From: a bacterium
GTDB taxonomy: Bacteria > Hydrothermota > UBA3073 > JACQXS01 > JAQTXJ01
Assembly (NCBI GenBank): GCA_028716385.1
Contig: JAQUPX010000001.1
Location: forward strand, 218,775-282,774
Length of the DNA: 64,000 nt
Direction of reading: 5' to 3'
A program made the position numbers and the translations under genes. Below, one piece after another: positions 18,009-27,110 of this stretch; within the stretch, counting starts at the first letter, position 1, and every line of letters starts with the position of its first letter. The notes beneath the pieces are model-generated. The model was given only the letters and a program-made list of their open reading frames with translations. It ran no database searches and was not told the origin of the DNA.

Positions 18009-19226
18009 CTACGTTTTCAGTCTTTTTGATTTCGCTGCCGGGAAAAGTACATTGTTTAATATCAGTCTATATCCAGGCGAGTTAGGATAGAGTTCAAGTT
18101 TCGTCGTCGGGTCGCCCACCATATGAGTATAGTCTTCAGGGTCGTGTCCTCCATAAAATGCAAAAAATCCTTTACCGTAATCGCCATATAAATACTTAAC
18201 TTCCGATGTACCTTTTACCTGTCCCAATATGGTTGCGTTTGGTTTTACTAAATTTTTTCTAAAACCTGTTGTCTGCCCCATAAACTCAGAAACAACATTT
18301 GTATGGTCTTGAGTTAAGAGCGTAGGTATCGGGTCATATTTAGCGGAAAATTCCGATAATTCAAAATATACGTTTTCGCCTCGCATACGAGCCTCATCGC
18401 TTACATCAATGTTTGAATGCCTGTATCGCATAGGGTCAATATCTACCTCAAAATCCTTGAAAGCGAACGCGCTTTGAAAGTTTAATTTTTGTTGGCAGGT
18501 GGGGTCATATCCATCCCCATCCAGCAAGGGGACAATGTCCATTCCATAAGCTGCCAATCCTATATCAATCGTTTCCGTCGCCGAACACATTGCAAATAAA
18601 AATCCACCGTTATTTACATACTCGGATATCTTTCGAGCAACGTTTTGTTTCAACTGCCATACTTTCTTAAAGCCCAGTTTTCTTGCCATTGCTTCGTTTA
18701 ATTTTACTTCTTCCTGAAACCATAAAGTAACGCTAAAACTGCCAAAGAACTTTCCGTATTGACCCGTGAAATCTTCGTGGTGAAGGTGCAGCCAGTCGTA
18801 ATCCGAAAGTGTCCCGTTAATTACTTGTTCATCCCATATTTTAGTATAAGGAATGTCCGCATAGTTTAACACGAGCGTTACTGCATCATCCCATGGCGAG
18901 CTGTATGGTGGAGTATAAACCGCAATTCTGGGTGCCATTGTCAATTCAACCCTTTCCATATTTTCGGATTCTATGGTAGAATATATTGACTGGGCAGTTC
19001 CATCGGAAATCGTTTCAAAAGTTACGCCTTTCATTTTGCATAGTTTTTCGGTCAGATTGTTTTCATCCAGTAGAAACGAACCACCGCGATAATTGAGCAG
19101 CCATTCTGCTTTTATGCCGGATTGGAGAGATTTATAAACTACCCCATAAGCCCTTAAATGGTCTAACTGAGATAAATCCATAGGTATAAGAAGTTTGGAA
19201 ACGACAAACAAAATTAACGTATTCAT
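18009..19226 (-). CDS. Exported conserved protein with glutamine-amidotransferase-like fold
   Basis: This 405-residue protein begins with a signal-like segment. It resembles Bacteroidetes-type proteins often labelled asparagine synthetase B, with PMDLSQLDHLRAYGVVY and LLNYRGGSFLL near the N-terminus and ARKISEYVNNGGFLFAMCSA in the middle. The middle segment suggests a ThuA/GATase1-like fold with a nucleophile-elbow-like Cys. It lacks synthetase ATP-binding motifs, so that label is doubtful. A TTGACA box lies 23 bases or so before the start, giving a very short leader. Confidence 0.6.
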   Translation of the reverse strand: MNTLILFVVSKLLIPMDLSQLDHLRAYGVVYKSLQSGIKAEWLLNYRGGSFLLDENNLTEKLCKMKGVTFETISDGTAQSIYSTIESENMERVELTMAPRIAVYTPPYSSPWDDAVTLVLNYADIPYTKIWDEQVINGTLSDYDWLHLHHEDFTGQYGKFFGSFSVTLWFQEEVKLNEAMARKLGFKKVWQLKQNVARKISEYVNNGGFLFAMCSATETIDIGLAAYGMDIVPLLDGDGYDPTCQQKLNFQSAFAFKDFEVDIDPMRYRHSNIDVSDEARMRGENVYFELSEFSAKYDPIPTLLTQDHTNVVSEFMGQTTGFRKNLVKPNATILGQVKGTSEVKYLYGDYGKGFFAFYGGHDPEDYTHMVGDPTTKLELYPNSPGYRLILNNVLFPAAKSKRLKT

Positions 19227-19499
19227 TAAATTATGCTAGCAAAATCCGACTTATTGTCAAGTTCAGAGTGAATTAGAGGTAGAAGATTTTCTCAGTCCTT
19301 TCCTTTGCGACCATTTGGGCGGGGCCCTCTGCGCTCTCTTGTTTGTTCGTTATTTGTAGTTTTTTTACACTTCAAACTATCTGTCTTTTATTTTTTTTCT
19401 TTGCGTTCTCTGCGACTCTGCGGTGAAACTTCTGTTGTTTATTTCTGTTCTTTCCGTTGCTCGCTCAATTATTTTTCTCCGGCTGGACTGGATGCCGCT
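19227..19499. repeat. Intergenic simple repeats
   Basis: Reverse-oriented copies of the CGCAGAG-type dispersed repeats (CTGCGCTCTCTTG, GCGTTCTCTGCGACTCTGCG) and a degenerate CCGGCTGGACTGG palindrome. No gene is seen. Confidence 0.5.
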
Positions 19500-20255
19500 C
19501 TATTTTATCAACAATTTTTGCAATTTATCCCTATCTTTTTTCACTCTTTCCTGTTTGCCTAACTTCTCATAAGCTAATGCTCTATTTCTGTATCCCTTCG
19601 GATTATTAGGAGCTAACTTGATTAGTTTGCTGTATGCGACCACTGCGAGTTCGTAATCCCCGGTAGTCATATATATTTCGCCTATATACGGCAGCAATTC
19701 TATGTCTGCAGAATCCGCGGTTATCGTGTCTTCAATAGCTATTTCCGGGAGTTTAACTCCTTTAGACGTCATCACCGGAATAGAAATGCTGACTTTTTTA
19801 ACGGGCTCGCCTCTTCGCAAACGTTTTGCGGTTTTCAAATCTGCGTTTGCCTGCTTTTGCAATCCGAGTTTCCAGTAGGCAGTTCCCCTGTTCTCATAAG
19901 CGCGGGGAAGTTGCGGGCTAAAAGAAATTATTCTCGTGTAAACGACTACCGCAGATTTATAATCTCCCTTAACGATACACATTGCACCAAGCTGGAACAA
20001 GGCATCAAGGTCATTCGGAGATAAACTAATTGCCTTATTAAAAGAAATTATTGCATCGTCATATTTTCGTATTTTGCCGAAAGATGCACCGAGATTAAAA
20101 TAAGCGTCTTTTGAGGTAGAATCTTCTTTTATCGCTTGTTTGAACATTACAATACTGCTGTCGTATTTTCCACTGTTGTAATAGTTTATTCCCTTCTGGA
20201 ATAGTAGTTCTTGTAAATCCGTAAATAAGAAAACTCCTATCAGCAAGGATAACAT
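19500..20255 (-). CDS. Exported tetratricopeptide-repeat protein
   Basis: This 251-residue protein has a short signal segment followed by four consecutive TPR units. Examples are GINYYNSGKYDSSIVMFKQA and LGASFGKIRKYDDAIISF. After a Ser/Ile-rich insert, two more TPR units end the chain. TPR domains are protein-docking scaffolds and the partner is unknown. It is probably periplasmic. Confidence 0.8.
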   Translation of the reverse strand: MLSLLIGVFLFTDLQELLFQKGINYYNSGKYDSSIVMFKQAIKEDSTSKDAYFNLGASFGKIRKYDDAIISFNKAISLSPNDLDALFQLGAMCIVKGDYKSAVVVYTRIISFSPQLPRAYENRGTAYWKLGLQKQANADLKTAKRLRRGEPVKKVSISIPVMTSKGVKLPEIAIEDTITADSADIELLPYIGEIYMTTGDYELAVVAYSKLIKLAPNNPKGYRNRALAYEKLGKQERVKKDRDKLQKLLIK

Positions 20256-20362
20256 TTTTATATACTAAACTTTATTTGTAATAATGCAACTAAAAATTAT
20301 ACAGGAGGGGGTTCAATTAAAATAAGCGATAACCTTAAGTTTTTTCTTGACAACTTTATTCT

Positions 20363-20384
20363 TATATGCGAATGTAAGCATATA
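20363..20384 (+). promoter_or_regulatory. Palindrome upstream of arsR-like gene (candidate operator)
   Basis: TATATGC (20363-20369) and GCATATA (20378-20384) form a perfect 7-bp inverted repeat just after a TTGACA box (20347-20352). This suits autoregulation by the ArsR-family repressor at 20437. Confidence 0.55.
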
Positions 20385-20436
20385 GTTGTGTTGACAAAAA
20401 ATACAGACACGGAGTAACTAGTGGGGGTATATAAAA

Positions 20437-20811
20437 ATGAATGATTTGATACGGATTTTTGAAATTCTTGGTGATGAGACCAGGTTAAGGATTATAAAAA
20501 TTCTACTGGAAAAAGAGAGTCTTTGTGTGTGCGAAATAATGCAGGTGCTTGGCACATCCCAGACGCGGGTGTCCAAACATTTGAGAATTTTGAAAGATGC
20601 CGGGCTGGTAAAAAGTAAGAAAAAAGGGTTGTGGGTTCATTATTCAATTAGTAAAAATAGTTCTAAAAACATGAAAGAAATATTGCTGTTTTTGAAGCAA
20701 ATACTTGATGACGATAGAGTCCTAATAAACGATAAAAAAAGACTGGCGAAAGCCGTGAAGTTGAGTGAATGTAAATGCAAAATTCAAAACACAATTTTAG
20801 GACGCAGATAA
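20437..20811 (+). CDS. ArsR-family metal-responsive repressor
   Basis: This 124-residue protein has a winged helix (GTSQTRVSKHLRILKDAGLV as recognition region). The ESLCVCEIM motif contains the alpha-3 Cys pair that binds As(III)/Sb(III) or other soft metals in ArsR proteins. Further Cys residues follow near the end (ECKCK). A GGGGG-containing RBS precedes the ATG. It probably controls the ArsP-type permease and redox genes that follow, through the palindrome upstream. Confidence 0.85.
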   Translation: MNDLIRIFEILGDETRLRIIKILLEKESLCVCEIMQVLGTSQTRVSKHLRILKDAGLVKSKKKGLWVHYSISKNSSKNMKEILLFLKQILDDDRVLINDKKRLAKAVKLSECKCKIQNTILGRR

Positions 20812-20909
20812 ACGCGGGTAACAAAAAGATTAGAAAAATAACGAAGATTAATAAAGTATATCAGAAAATCGGAACATTGTTAGGTAGAGTATCGGATTAG
20901 ATAAGATGG

Positions 20910-20929
20910 ATTCCTGCTTTCGCAGGAAT
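20910..20929. repeat. dRS3-like palindrome
   Basis: ATTCCTGCTTTCGCAGGAAT, a 20-bp inverted repeat of the ATTCCN..NGGAAT type. Further copies are at 27504-27523, 42913-42932, 53427-53446 and 54971-54990. Confidence 0.75.
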
Positions 20930-20979
20930 GACAAACAAGAAAGAGAGAGTGGATTAGTTGGTTGGTATAGAAAAAACAT

Positions 20980-21948
20980 ATGGATATATTTTACCCGGTT
21001 AAGTTATTTGCAAATTGGATAACTTACGGGATTTTGAGTTTAAAAGCAAAAACGCTTTTGGCGGAGGCGATAAACTTTTTTATCTTTGATACGATAAAAA
21101 TTTTCATCCTGCTTTCGGTTATTATTTTTGCTGTCTCCATAATCAGGTCGTTTCTTCCTCCGGAAAAAATCCGCAATATTTTAGCAAGAAAAAATAAATA
21201 TGTAGGAAACGTCCTTGCCGCTTTGTTCGGCATTGTTACGCCTTTCTGTTCCTGCAGCGCGATTCCCTTGTTTCTTGGTTTTCTGGAAGTAGGCGTCCCT
21301 CTTGGAGCAACTTTTTCCTTTCTTGTTGCGTCTCCTATGATTAACGAAGTTGCATTGGTTATGCTTTTCGGAATGTTCGGCTGGAAAATTGCACTCATTT
21401 ATGTCGTAAGCGGACTTATAATTGCAATTTTGTCCGGTATAATTATAGGGAAATTAAAAGTCGAAAATTTGGTAGAAAAATTTACGTTTACCAATAAAAT
21501 CAAAACTTCGGAAGACGGTGTAAAAGTAGAATGGAAAGAAAGATTTAATTACGCCAGGGGCTATACCTCCGACATAATTAAAAAAGTCTGGATTTTTATC
21601 CTGGTTGGAATTGGTTTGGGAGCGTGGATACACGGGTATGTTCCGATGAATTTTTTGGCTAAATACGCAGGCGCGGATAAATGGTATGCCGTTCCTTTGG
21701 CTACGCTTATTGGCATCCCACTTTATTCGAACGCCGCAGGCATTATTCCGTTGGTGAGCGCATTAACCGAAAAAGGGGTTGCATTGGGAACTACATTGGC
21801 ATTTATGATGGCGGTTACCGCTTTATCTTTGCCTGAATTTATGATTCTAAGAAGGGTAATGAAAACGAAGTTGATTTTTATTTTCGCCGGAATCGTCGGG
21901 ATAGGAATTATTTTTACGGGGTATTTGTTTAACTTTATTATAAAATAG
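20980..21948 (+). CDS. ArsP/DUF318-type permease
   Basis: This 322-residue polytopic membrane protein has two five-span halves and the family motif TPFCSCSAIPLFLGFL near residue 84, with a second motif around IGIPLYSNAAGIIPL. Members export trivalent organoarsenicals or are linked to metal/thiol stress. Gene context (arsR before; a UxxC protein and a thioredoxin-like protein after) matches the arsenic-type permease clusters of anaerobes. The substrate is not determinable here. Confidence 0.8.
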   Translation: MDIFYPVKLFANWITYGILSLKAKTLLAEAINFFIFDTIKIFILLSVIIFAVSIIRSFLPPEKIRNILARKNKYVGNVLAALFGIVTPFCSCSAIPLFLGFLEVGVPLGATFSFLVASPMINEVALVMLFGMFGWKIALIYVVSGLIIAILSGIIIGKLKVENLVEKFTFTNKIKTSEDGVKVEWKERFNYARGYTSDIIKKVWIFILVGIGLGAWIHGYVPMNFLAKYAGADKWYAVPLATLIGIPLYSNAAGIIPLVSALTEKGVALGTTLAFMMAVTALSLPEFMILRRVMKTKLIFIFAGIVGIGIIFTGYLFNFIIK

Positions 21949-22083
21949 GAAGTAGATAGGGAGCGGATTGTAACATATAGTAACGCATAGTAATTTAGTA
22001 GTAACTTATTGTAACAGATTATAGAAAGCAACAAAAAATTAGACAGGATTAATAAGTCGAGTTAAACATCAGGGGAGGAAAAT

Positions 22084-22905
22084 ATGAAAAAAGCAATATT
22101 AATCTTATTTGTTGTTTTGTTGAGGACGCCTTTGTTTGCCGCAGATATAGAACTGAAATACGACCAGGATGGGACACGTATGTATGGATATTCATGCGGG
22201 GGGTGAGCAACGTGTCATTCTCATTATGGAGTGAGGTTCACTCCTGCAAGCGTCTGTCAGGTTACGTCGGCAAAAATATATTCTTATAATACAGGTGGCA
22301 CACAAACCTGTTCTCTTTATGTCTGGGATAATCAAAGTGGATTGCCGGGAACAGAAAGAGCAAAAGTTGCGTATAATCCTATTGTTAATGGTTGGCAAAC
22401 CATCAGTTTTCCGACTCCTGTCGTTTGCAGCACGGATTTTTTGCTTGGGATAGAAGTCCCGCCTACGGGAACCGTATATGCGGTTACGGATTCCGGACTT
22501 AATAATCCCGATAGAATGTTTTGGAAGCTTACAGGCGGAGCATGGTTGTCAGCTTCGGATGCAGCCGGAGACTTTAGAATCAGAGCAATCGTTAATTACG
22601 AAGCGATAGAAGAAACATACGCCGATGCAAAGAAAACGACTCTTATGCAAAATACACCGAACCCTGTTTTTAAAGAAACTACAATTTCCTATACACTTTC
22701 AGAAAAGACAAAAGTAAATATACGTATATATGACATTGCGGGTAAAACGGTTAGGACTCTTGTAGATGATACAAAACCTGTGGGAGTTAATAAAATTATG
22801 TGGGACAAAAGAAATCAAAATGGCGAAACTGTTCCTTCGGGCATATATTTTTACATATTAAGTACTGAGAAACAGTCTTTTAGAAAAACTTTGATAGTTC
22901 TATAA
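22084..22905 (+). CDS. Predicted secreted selenoprotein with C-terminal sorting domain
   Basis: The ATG at 22084 has an excellent RBS (AGGGGAGG) and opens a signal peptide ending LFAA. The frame then meets one TGA (22204-22206) and continues to 22905, giving 273 residues. The UGA is residue 41 in CGG-U-ATC, a UxxC redox motif with a third Cys at 38. The middle (50-180) looks like a beta-rich domain (QVTSAKIYSYNTGG, VWDNQSGLPG). The end (about 190-273) is a FlgD/Por-type sorting domain (TPNPVFKETTISYTL ... GIYFYIL). It is probably an extracytoplasmic thiol or metal-handling protein co-expressed with the permease. A conventional reading would start after the UGA and lose the signal peptide. Confidence 0.82.
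22204..22244 (+). promoter_or_regulatory. Bacterial SECIS-like hairpin
   Basis: The stem GGAGTG (22228-22233)/CACTCC (22239-22244) closes the loop AGGTT, beginning 27 nt after the UGA. A GGU-containing loop at this distance closely resembles the SelB-binding loop of Escherichia coli fdhF. Confidence 0.75.
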
Positions 22906-22922
22906 ACTAAGGAGGTTGTAAT

Positions 22923-23159
22923 ATGAAAATAGAAATACTGGGGATTGGATGCGCAAAATGCAAACAAACTTATGCAAACGCAGAGAAGGCAGTTAGTGAC
23001 TTGGGCATTTCCGCAGAGATAGTAAAAGTAGAAAAAATAGATGAAATAATGAAATACAGTGTAATGATGACCCCTGCAGTAGTAGTTGACGGCGTTGTTA
23101 AATGTTCAGGGAAAATGCCTACCGTTGAAGAAATAAAAAGTTGGATTAAACCCGGATGA
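22923..23159 (+). CDS. Thioredoxin-like small disulfide protein (redox-active disulfide protein 2 type)
   Basis: This 78-residue protein is a minimal thioredoxin fold with GIGCAKCKQ (CxxC at 10-13) and cis-Pro segment MMTPAVVVDG. Similar proteins accompany ArsP-type permeases in anaerobes and probably exchange thiols or carry metal in the cytoplasm. A perfect AAGGAGG RBS precedes it, 17 bp after the selenoprotein gene. Confidence 0.88.
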   Translation: MKIEILGIGCAKCKQTYANAEKAVSDLGISAEIVKVEKIDEIMKYSVMMTPAVVVDGVVKCSGKMPTVEEIKSWIKPG

Positions 23160-23173
23160 GGCCATTAAAAAAA

Positions 23174-23193
23174 TATCCGGCGTGGCCGGATAA
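23174..23193. repeat. Strong hairpin after the redox gene
   Basis: TATCCGGC/GCCGGATA stem with a 2-4 base loop. The run of A's lies on its left, so as a terminator it would work only for the minus strand. It may still mark or stabilise the transcript end. Confidence 0.4.
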
Positions 23194-23241
23194 GAAAGTA
23201 ACTTGTAGTAATTAAAGAGTAATTTGTAGAGGGGGGGAATA

Positions 23242-24690
23242 ATGAACGCAAGAGTAATTTTTTCATTTGTAGCTTTCTCGCTTATTATTAACTCTGGGGT
23301 TTTTGCAGAACAGGATAAATTTACGATAACCGGGGAAGGTAAAATAAGGTTTAAATACGTAGAGGCAAACGTAGATACAATAAAAGGCAGTTACGGAGAA
23401 ACACTAAAAAAAGGACTTACCTTGAGAGAAAGGATTGATTTATCCGTTAACGTCCCGATTACGGAATATCTGAAAGTAAACGGAACGGTAAGAATAAGCA
23501 ATGAAGATACGCCTACTGTAATGTTGCCGGCTCCTGATTTCGTTTCTACCAAAGCTATTGCAGGATGGATGTCGTTGAGTTTTGAAAGAAGTCCGTTTAC
23601 CGTAATCGCGGGAAGCTATGATGCAAGTTTTACCCCGTTGACATTTATGCGATGGGATTTGAACGACAATCCTCTTGGCGCTACAACTTGTGCCTGCCAG
23701 GCATCGGTCGGCGGAATCAGCGGAGAGAGCCTTGAAGAACTACAGGAAGATTATAAGTTGGAAGGCCTTAAAACGGAGTTGAGCGGAGAACTCGGGGATA
23801 TTACGGCTTTGTTTGCAATTCCTCAATTTGAAAGTGAAAACAGAAATGTTAATAAATATATGTATGGGGCTAGAGCGAGGTTTGTTCCTTCTTTCATAGA
23901 AAATCTTTCTTCTGCGAGTATTGGCGTTACGGGATTGAGCGTAAAAGACGACACGACAACGGTTGGGCTGTCGTACACGAAACCTTTTCAAAGTGACGTT
24001 TTCGGATTTGACACCAGGATTCCTATTTTATGGAATACGTCATTCGTTGGGGAGTATGCGCGAAGTATAAGAGACGATGATTTGAGAAACACGTTAAGCC
24101 CCGTTTACAGAAAAAATGGTATTACCGGGGGATTACAACTTTTAAGCAGTGATAAGATAGATGCCAATTTGTTATACTTACATATGGACCCTTATTTTTC
24201 TCCTTTATATAAAGCGTTATCTTATGCCGCCAATCGCAAGGGAGTTCGTTTTTCTTTTACATGCAGAGAGTTGCCTTTGTTTTCCAAGCAAGTAACTATC
24301 GCGGGCTATTATAAAAAACTAAAGGAAATCGAACCTACATGGGATGAAGTATTTATACCTATTGTATATGATTCCAAGGTTACAACTATCCACAGCTCAT
24401 TAACCGATTTTCTTGTTGCAAATTTTGGAATAACCGTACCAATAGTTTCCAATTGGAAAATAGAAAACGATTATGAATACAGGTCAGGGTATAGACCCGA
24501 TGACATTTTAACGATAATGGATGAGCGAATAAGTGATCAAACTGCGATAGTATCTTTAATATTATCTTACGAGTTTACAATGCAAAGCAAGGTTTTGCTA
24601 AAATACCAATTTATAGATTATATGGACAATATTGGGGAGAAAGATTATAAGGCAAATATACCAATGTTACAGTTTAGTTTTAAGTTTTAA
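23242..24690 (+). CDS. Outer-membrane beta-barrel protein
   Basis: This 482-residue protein has a signal peptide (SLIINSGVFA) and alternating amphipathic strands throughout. It ends in MLQFSFKF, the C-terminal Phe signature of BAM-inserted barrels. A Cys pair (TTCACQAS) sits near residue 152. It may be a porin or a channel serving the metal/thiol cluster. No close family is recognised. It has a GGGGGG-type RBS. Confidence 0.7.
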   Translation: MNARVIFSFVAFSLIINSGVFAEQDKFTITGEGKIRFKYVEANVDTIKGSYGETLKKGLTLRERIDLSVNVPITEYLKVNGTVRISNEDTPTVMLPAPDFVSTKAIAGWMSLSFERSPFTVIAGSYDASFTPLTFMRWDLNDNPLGATTCACQASVGGISGESLEELQEDYKLEGLKTELSGELGDITALFAIPQFESENRNVNKYMYGARARFVPSFIENLSSASIGVTGLSVKDDTTTVGLSYTKPFQSDVFGFDTRIPILWNTSFVGEYARSIRDDDLRNTLSPVYRKNGITGGLQLLSSDKIDANLLYLHMDPYFSPLYKALSYAANRKGVRFSFTCRELPLFSKQVTIAGYYKKLKEIEPTWDEVFIPIVYDSKVTTIHSSLTDFLVANFGITVPIVSNWKIENDYEYRSGYRPDDILTIMDERISDQTAIVSLILSYEFTMQSKVLLKYQFIDYMDNIGEKDYKANIPMLQFSFKF

Positions 24691-24722
24691 AACAGATAAC
24701 AGAATTTAGGACGCAGATTTAC

Positions 24723-24777
24723 GCAGCTGAGCTGGATAACTTAGAGTAATGCTTCTGCGTTGCAAACTCTAAGTAAA
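24723..24777 (+). repeat. Composite repeat family A
   Basis: CAGCTGAGCTG, GATAA, arms CTTAGAGT (24740-24747) and ACTCTAAG (24766-24773), followed by TAAAC. The arms are changed on both sides relative to other copies, preserving pairing. The rest of 24691-24961 holds only simple repeats. Confidence 0.7.
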
Positions 24778-24961
24778 CGCCGATAACAAAGGATAAAAAA
24801 GAACGGAAAGCGCTTGGATTAAAACAGAAAGAACAAAGGCAGAAAAGGACAGGATTTACAGGATTGAGAAATATTGAGCAGGAAATAAAAAAGGTAATTA
24901 TTTTCGCAAGGGATTATAAATTTAGATGTCTAATAAATAGAATGAAAGAAAAGGAGGATAT

Positions 24962-25426
24962 ATGAAAAAGATACAACGTTTCTTTGTGTTTATCCTAATA
25001 TCTATATTGGGATTCACGGCAAAAGGGTTTTGCGAGAGCGCTGACTCAAGCAAGACCGTTCATGCTATTATACGCGATACTACAACTGTTCGGGTTATTC
25101 TACATGATAGCGTCCAAGCCATTCCGGCAGTTATCGCTCGGGCTGACTCAACGAAACTACCGATGCTTATGGACTTTGGTGGAAATAGGTGTAAAAATTG
25201 CATAATAACGAAAAAACGACTGGAAAAAATTGAAAAAAAGTTTCAGGGAAAAGCAAAAATAATATCCTTAGATGTGAATAAAGAGAAGGAACTTACCAAG
25301 AAATACAAAATACTTCTTATTCCTACACTTATATTTTTAGATAAGACAGGAAAAGAAGTTTATCGTAAAACAGGGTTAATGGAAGAAAAAGCAATGAGCG
25401 CAAAACTGGAGGAGTTAACAAAATAG
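24962..25426 (+). CDS. Exported thioredoxin-family protein
   Basis: This 154-residue protein has a signal or anchor segment (FVFILISILGFTAKGF), a Thr/Val-rich linker and a thioredoxin domain with NRCKNC (CxxC about 82-85). Typical later segments are KKYKILLIPTLIFLDKTGKE. It is probably a periplasmic reductant fed by the CcdA protein at 26183. The RBS is AAAGGAGG. Confidence 0.82.
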   Translation: MKKIQRFFVFILISILGFTAKGFCESADSSKTVHAIIRDTTTVRVILHDSVQAIPAVIARADSTKLPMLMDFGGNRCKNCIITKKRLEKIEKKFQGKAKIISLDVNKEKELTKKYKILLIPTLIFLDKTGKEVYRKTGLMEEKAMSAKLEELTK

Positions 25427-25619
25427 AACTATGAGATTGCACAGAACGAAAAGACGCAGAGAACGCTGAGAATGAAAGATGATTTAGTCCGCCTGAGGCG
25501 GATAAAAATTAACAGATAGCGAAAAACGGAAGAGAAGTTAGAGAGGGCGCCGAGAAAGAAAATTTAGAGACACAAATAATACAGAATAAAAAGGAAAGTA
25601 TTTCAGAAAAGGAGATAAG

Positions 25620-26111
25620 ATGAAAAAAAGTCTTTATATTTTGGGCGTTTTGATGATTGCTTTGATAACAGGCTGTAATAACACTAAAAAGCAAGCAGAA
25701 AATAAACAAGTATGCGTGGATACTACTTTACAAGCCGCAATAAATAAAATAGATACTTCCGCTCAAAATAAAACAGTTGAAACCAACCCGTCTGACAAAT
25801 CCGAACAACTAAAAACAGGCCTGCCTAAAGTTATTTTATTGACGACATCCGAGGGGTGTAAATGCACACTTGAAAAATGTTCTGCAGGTGAAAAAACAGT
25901 TAAGGATTATGTTTCGCAATCTCAGGGAAAGATAACTTTTGAAAAGTTTGATTATATAAAAGAGCAAGATGCTACCGGAAAATTGGCAGAAAAATATGGA
26001 GTCACTACTATACCTGCCTTGTTGTTTTTTGATAAACAGGGGAATTTTACGGGAAAACTCGAAACTTCCTGGGATGAGAAAGCAATAAAAGAAAAACTGG
26101 GAATGAATTAA
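25620..26111 (+). CDS. Lipoprotein with thioredoxin-like fold
   Basis: This 163-residue protein has a lipobox ITGC near residue 20, a Lys/Thr-rich linker and a thioredoxin-like domain. Its active-site region is EGCKCTLEKC rather than a plain CxxC, and TTIPALLFFDKQG gives the cis-Pro strand. Extra cysteines suggest metal or thiol binding. It sits between a periplasmic thioredoxin and CcdA, so it is likely part of the same electron-transfer chain. Confidence 0.78.
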   Translation: MKKSLYILGVLMIALITGCNNTKKQAENKQVCVDTTLQAAINKIDTSAQNKTVETNPSDKSEQLKTGLPKVILLTTSEGCKCTLEKCSAGEKTVKDYVSQSQGKITFEKFDYIKEQDATGKLAEKYGVTTIPALLFFDKQGNFTGKLETSWDEKAIKEKLGMN

Positions 26112-26182
26112 CAAGAGGAAAAAACGAGATTCTTTGCTACACTCAGAATGACAAATTAGAAAGTGGATAGTAGGAGGGAAAG

Positions 26183-26884
26183 ATGTTACAGAATTTGTTG
26201 GATAATGCCGCTTGTTTAGTCCAGACTAACCCGTGGTTGGCGTTTGGCGCAGTATTCCTTGGCGGGCTTCTTACTGCCTGCAACCCTTGTGTCCTAGCAA
26301 TGATTCCTTTGATGATTGGGTTTGTCGGGGGGATGGAAGGAACATCGGGGTTCAAAAAGTCTTTTCTTTTTACGCTTGTTTTTATTTTAGGATTGTCCAT
26401 AACTTTTGCCATTCTTGGGATTATTGCCGCTACTGCAGGAAAACTTCTCGGCGACGTGGGAGTTTTCTGGAAATGGATTGCAGGAGGCGTATGCGTAATT
26501 ATGGGAATTCACCTGCTGGATTTAATAAAATTTAACGTTCCGGCGTTTGGTAAAATTAAGGTTAAACAAAAAGGGCTTTTAGGAGCATTTTTATTGGGAT
26601 TGCTTTTTGGGGTAGTTTCCACTCCCTGCGCTGCGCCTATTCTCGTTGTCTTATTAACGTATATAGCAGCAAGCGGTTCCAGCATAATTTACGGAGCCAT
26701 ATTGCTTTTAGTTTATGCCTTAGGGCATTGTATGTTGATTCTTGTCGTCGGCACGTCTGTCGGACTCGCAAAAGGATTACTTGAATCCAAAGGGTTCAGA
26801 ACTTCCACTAATATTTTAAGAAAATCCGCCGGAGTTCTAATAATGCTTGTCGGAATATATTTCTTGTTTTTCTTGCATACGTAG
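26183..26884 (+). CDS. ccdA: CcdA-type thiol-disulfide transporter
   Basis: This 233-residue, six-span membrane protein has the CcdA cysteine motifs TACNPCVLAMIPL (about residue 30) and STPCAAPIL (about 153). The family passes electrons from cytoplasmic thioredoxin to periplasmic thiol proteins, including cytochrome c maturation factors. Here the partners are probably the two thioredoxin-fold proteins just upstream. The RBS is GGAGGG. Confidence 0.9.
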   Translation: MLQNLLDNAACLVQTNPWLAFGAVFLGGLLTACNPCVLAMIPLMIGFVGGMEGTSGFKKSFLFTLVFILGLSITFAILGIIAATAGKLLGDVGVFWKWIAGGVCVIMGIHLLDLIKFNVPAFGKIKVKQKGLLGAFLLGLLFGVVSTPCAAPILVVLLTYIAASGSSIIYGAILLLVYALGHCMLILVVGTSVGLAKGLLESKGFRTSTNILRKSAGVLIMLVGIYFLFFLHT

Positions 26885-26889
26885 TATAA

Positions 26890-27098
26890 AACCGCTATCA
26901 AAAGGTTGAGTTAGTTGAGCGATTTAAGCAAGTGGAGCAAGAGTTGCGAGCAGGGAAGATAGCGTATCAGGACATCAGTAGGCAGAGAATCATTGAACAG
27001 AAACTCAAAAATTCAAAAATCAAAGACAGCTTTTATAAAATTTTCTTGACATATTATCATATATACATATCTTTATGTGATTATATAAATACGTATTA
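26890..27098 (+). pseudogene. Possible gene remnant upstream of the second arsR
   Basis: One frame is open for about 69 codons without a start codon. It has coding-like, charged helical composition (KVELVERFKQVEQELRAGK ... QDISRQRIIEQKLK) before running into the arsR promoter. It may be the tail of a lost gene. The family is unknown. Confidence 0.3.
27046..27078 (+). promoter_or_regulatory. Promoter and candidate operator of the ars/hgc operon
   Basis: TTGACA (27046-27051), 16 bases, TATCTT (27068-27073). The inverted repeat ACATA TCTT TATGT (27065-27078) covers the -10 box, as expected for autorepression by the ArsR protein encoded at 27111. Confidence 0.6.
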
Positions 27099-27110
27099 AT
27101 AGGGGGCAAA

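Noticed and set aside
18009..19226. Asparagine synthetase B
   Set aside because: The resemblance is to proteins carrying that label, but no PP-loop ATP-binding or N-terminal Cys glutaminase motif is present.
23174..23193. Terminator for the redox operon
   Set aside because: The hairpin has its A/T run on the wrong side for the plus strand.
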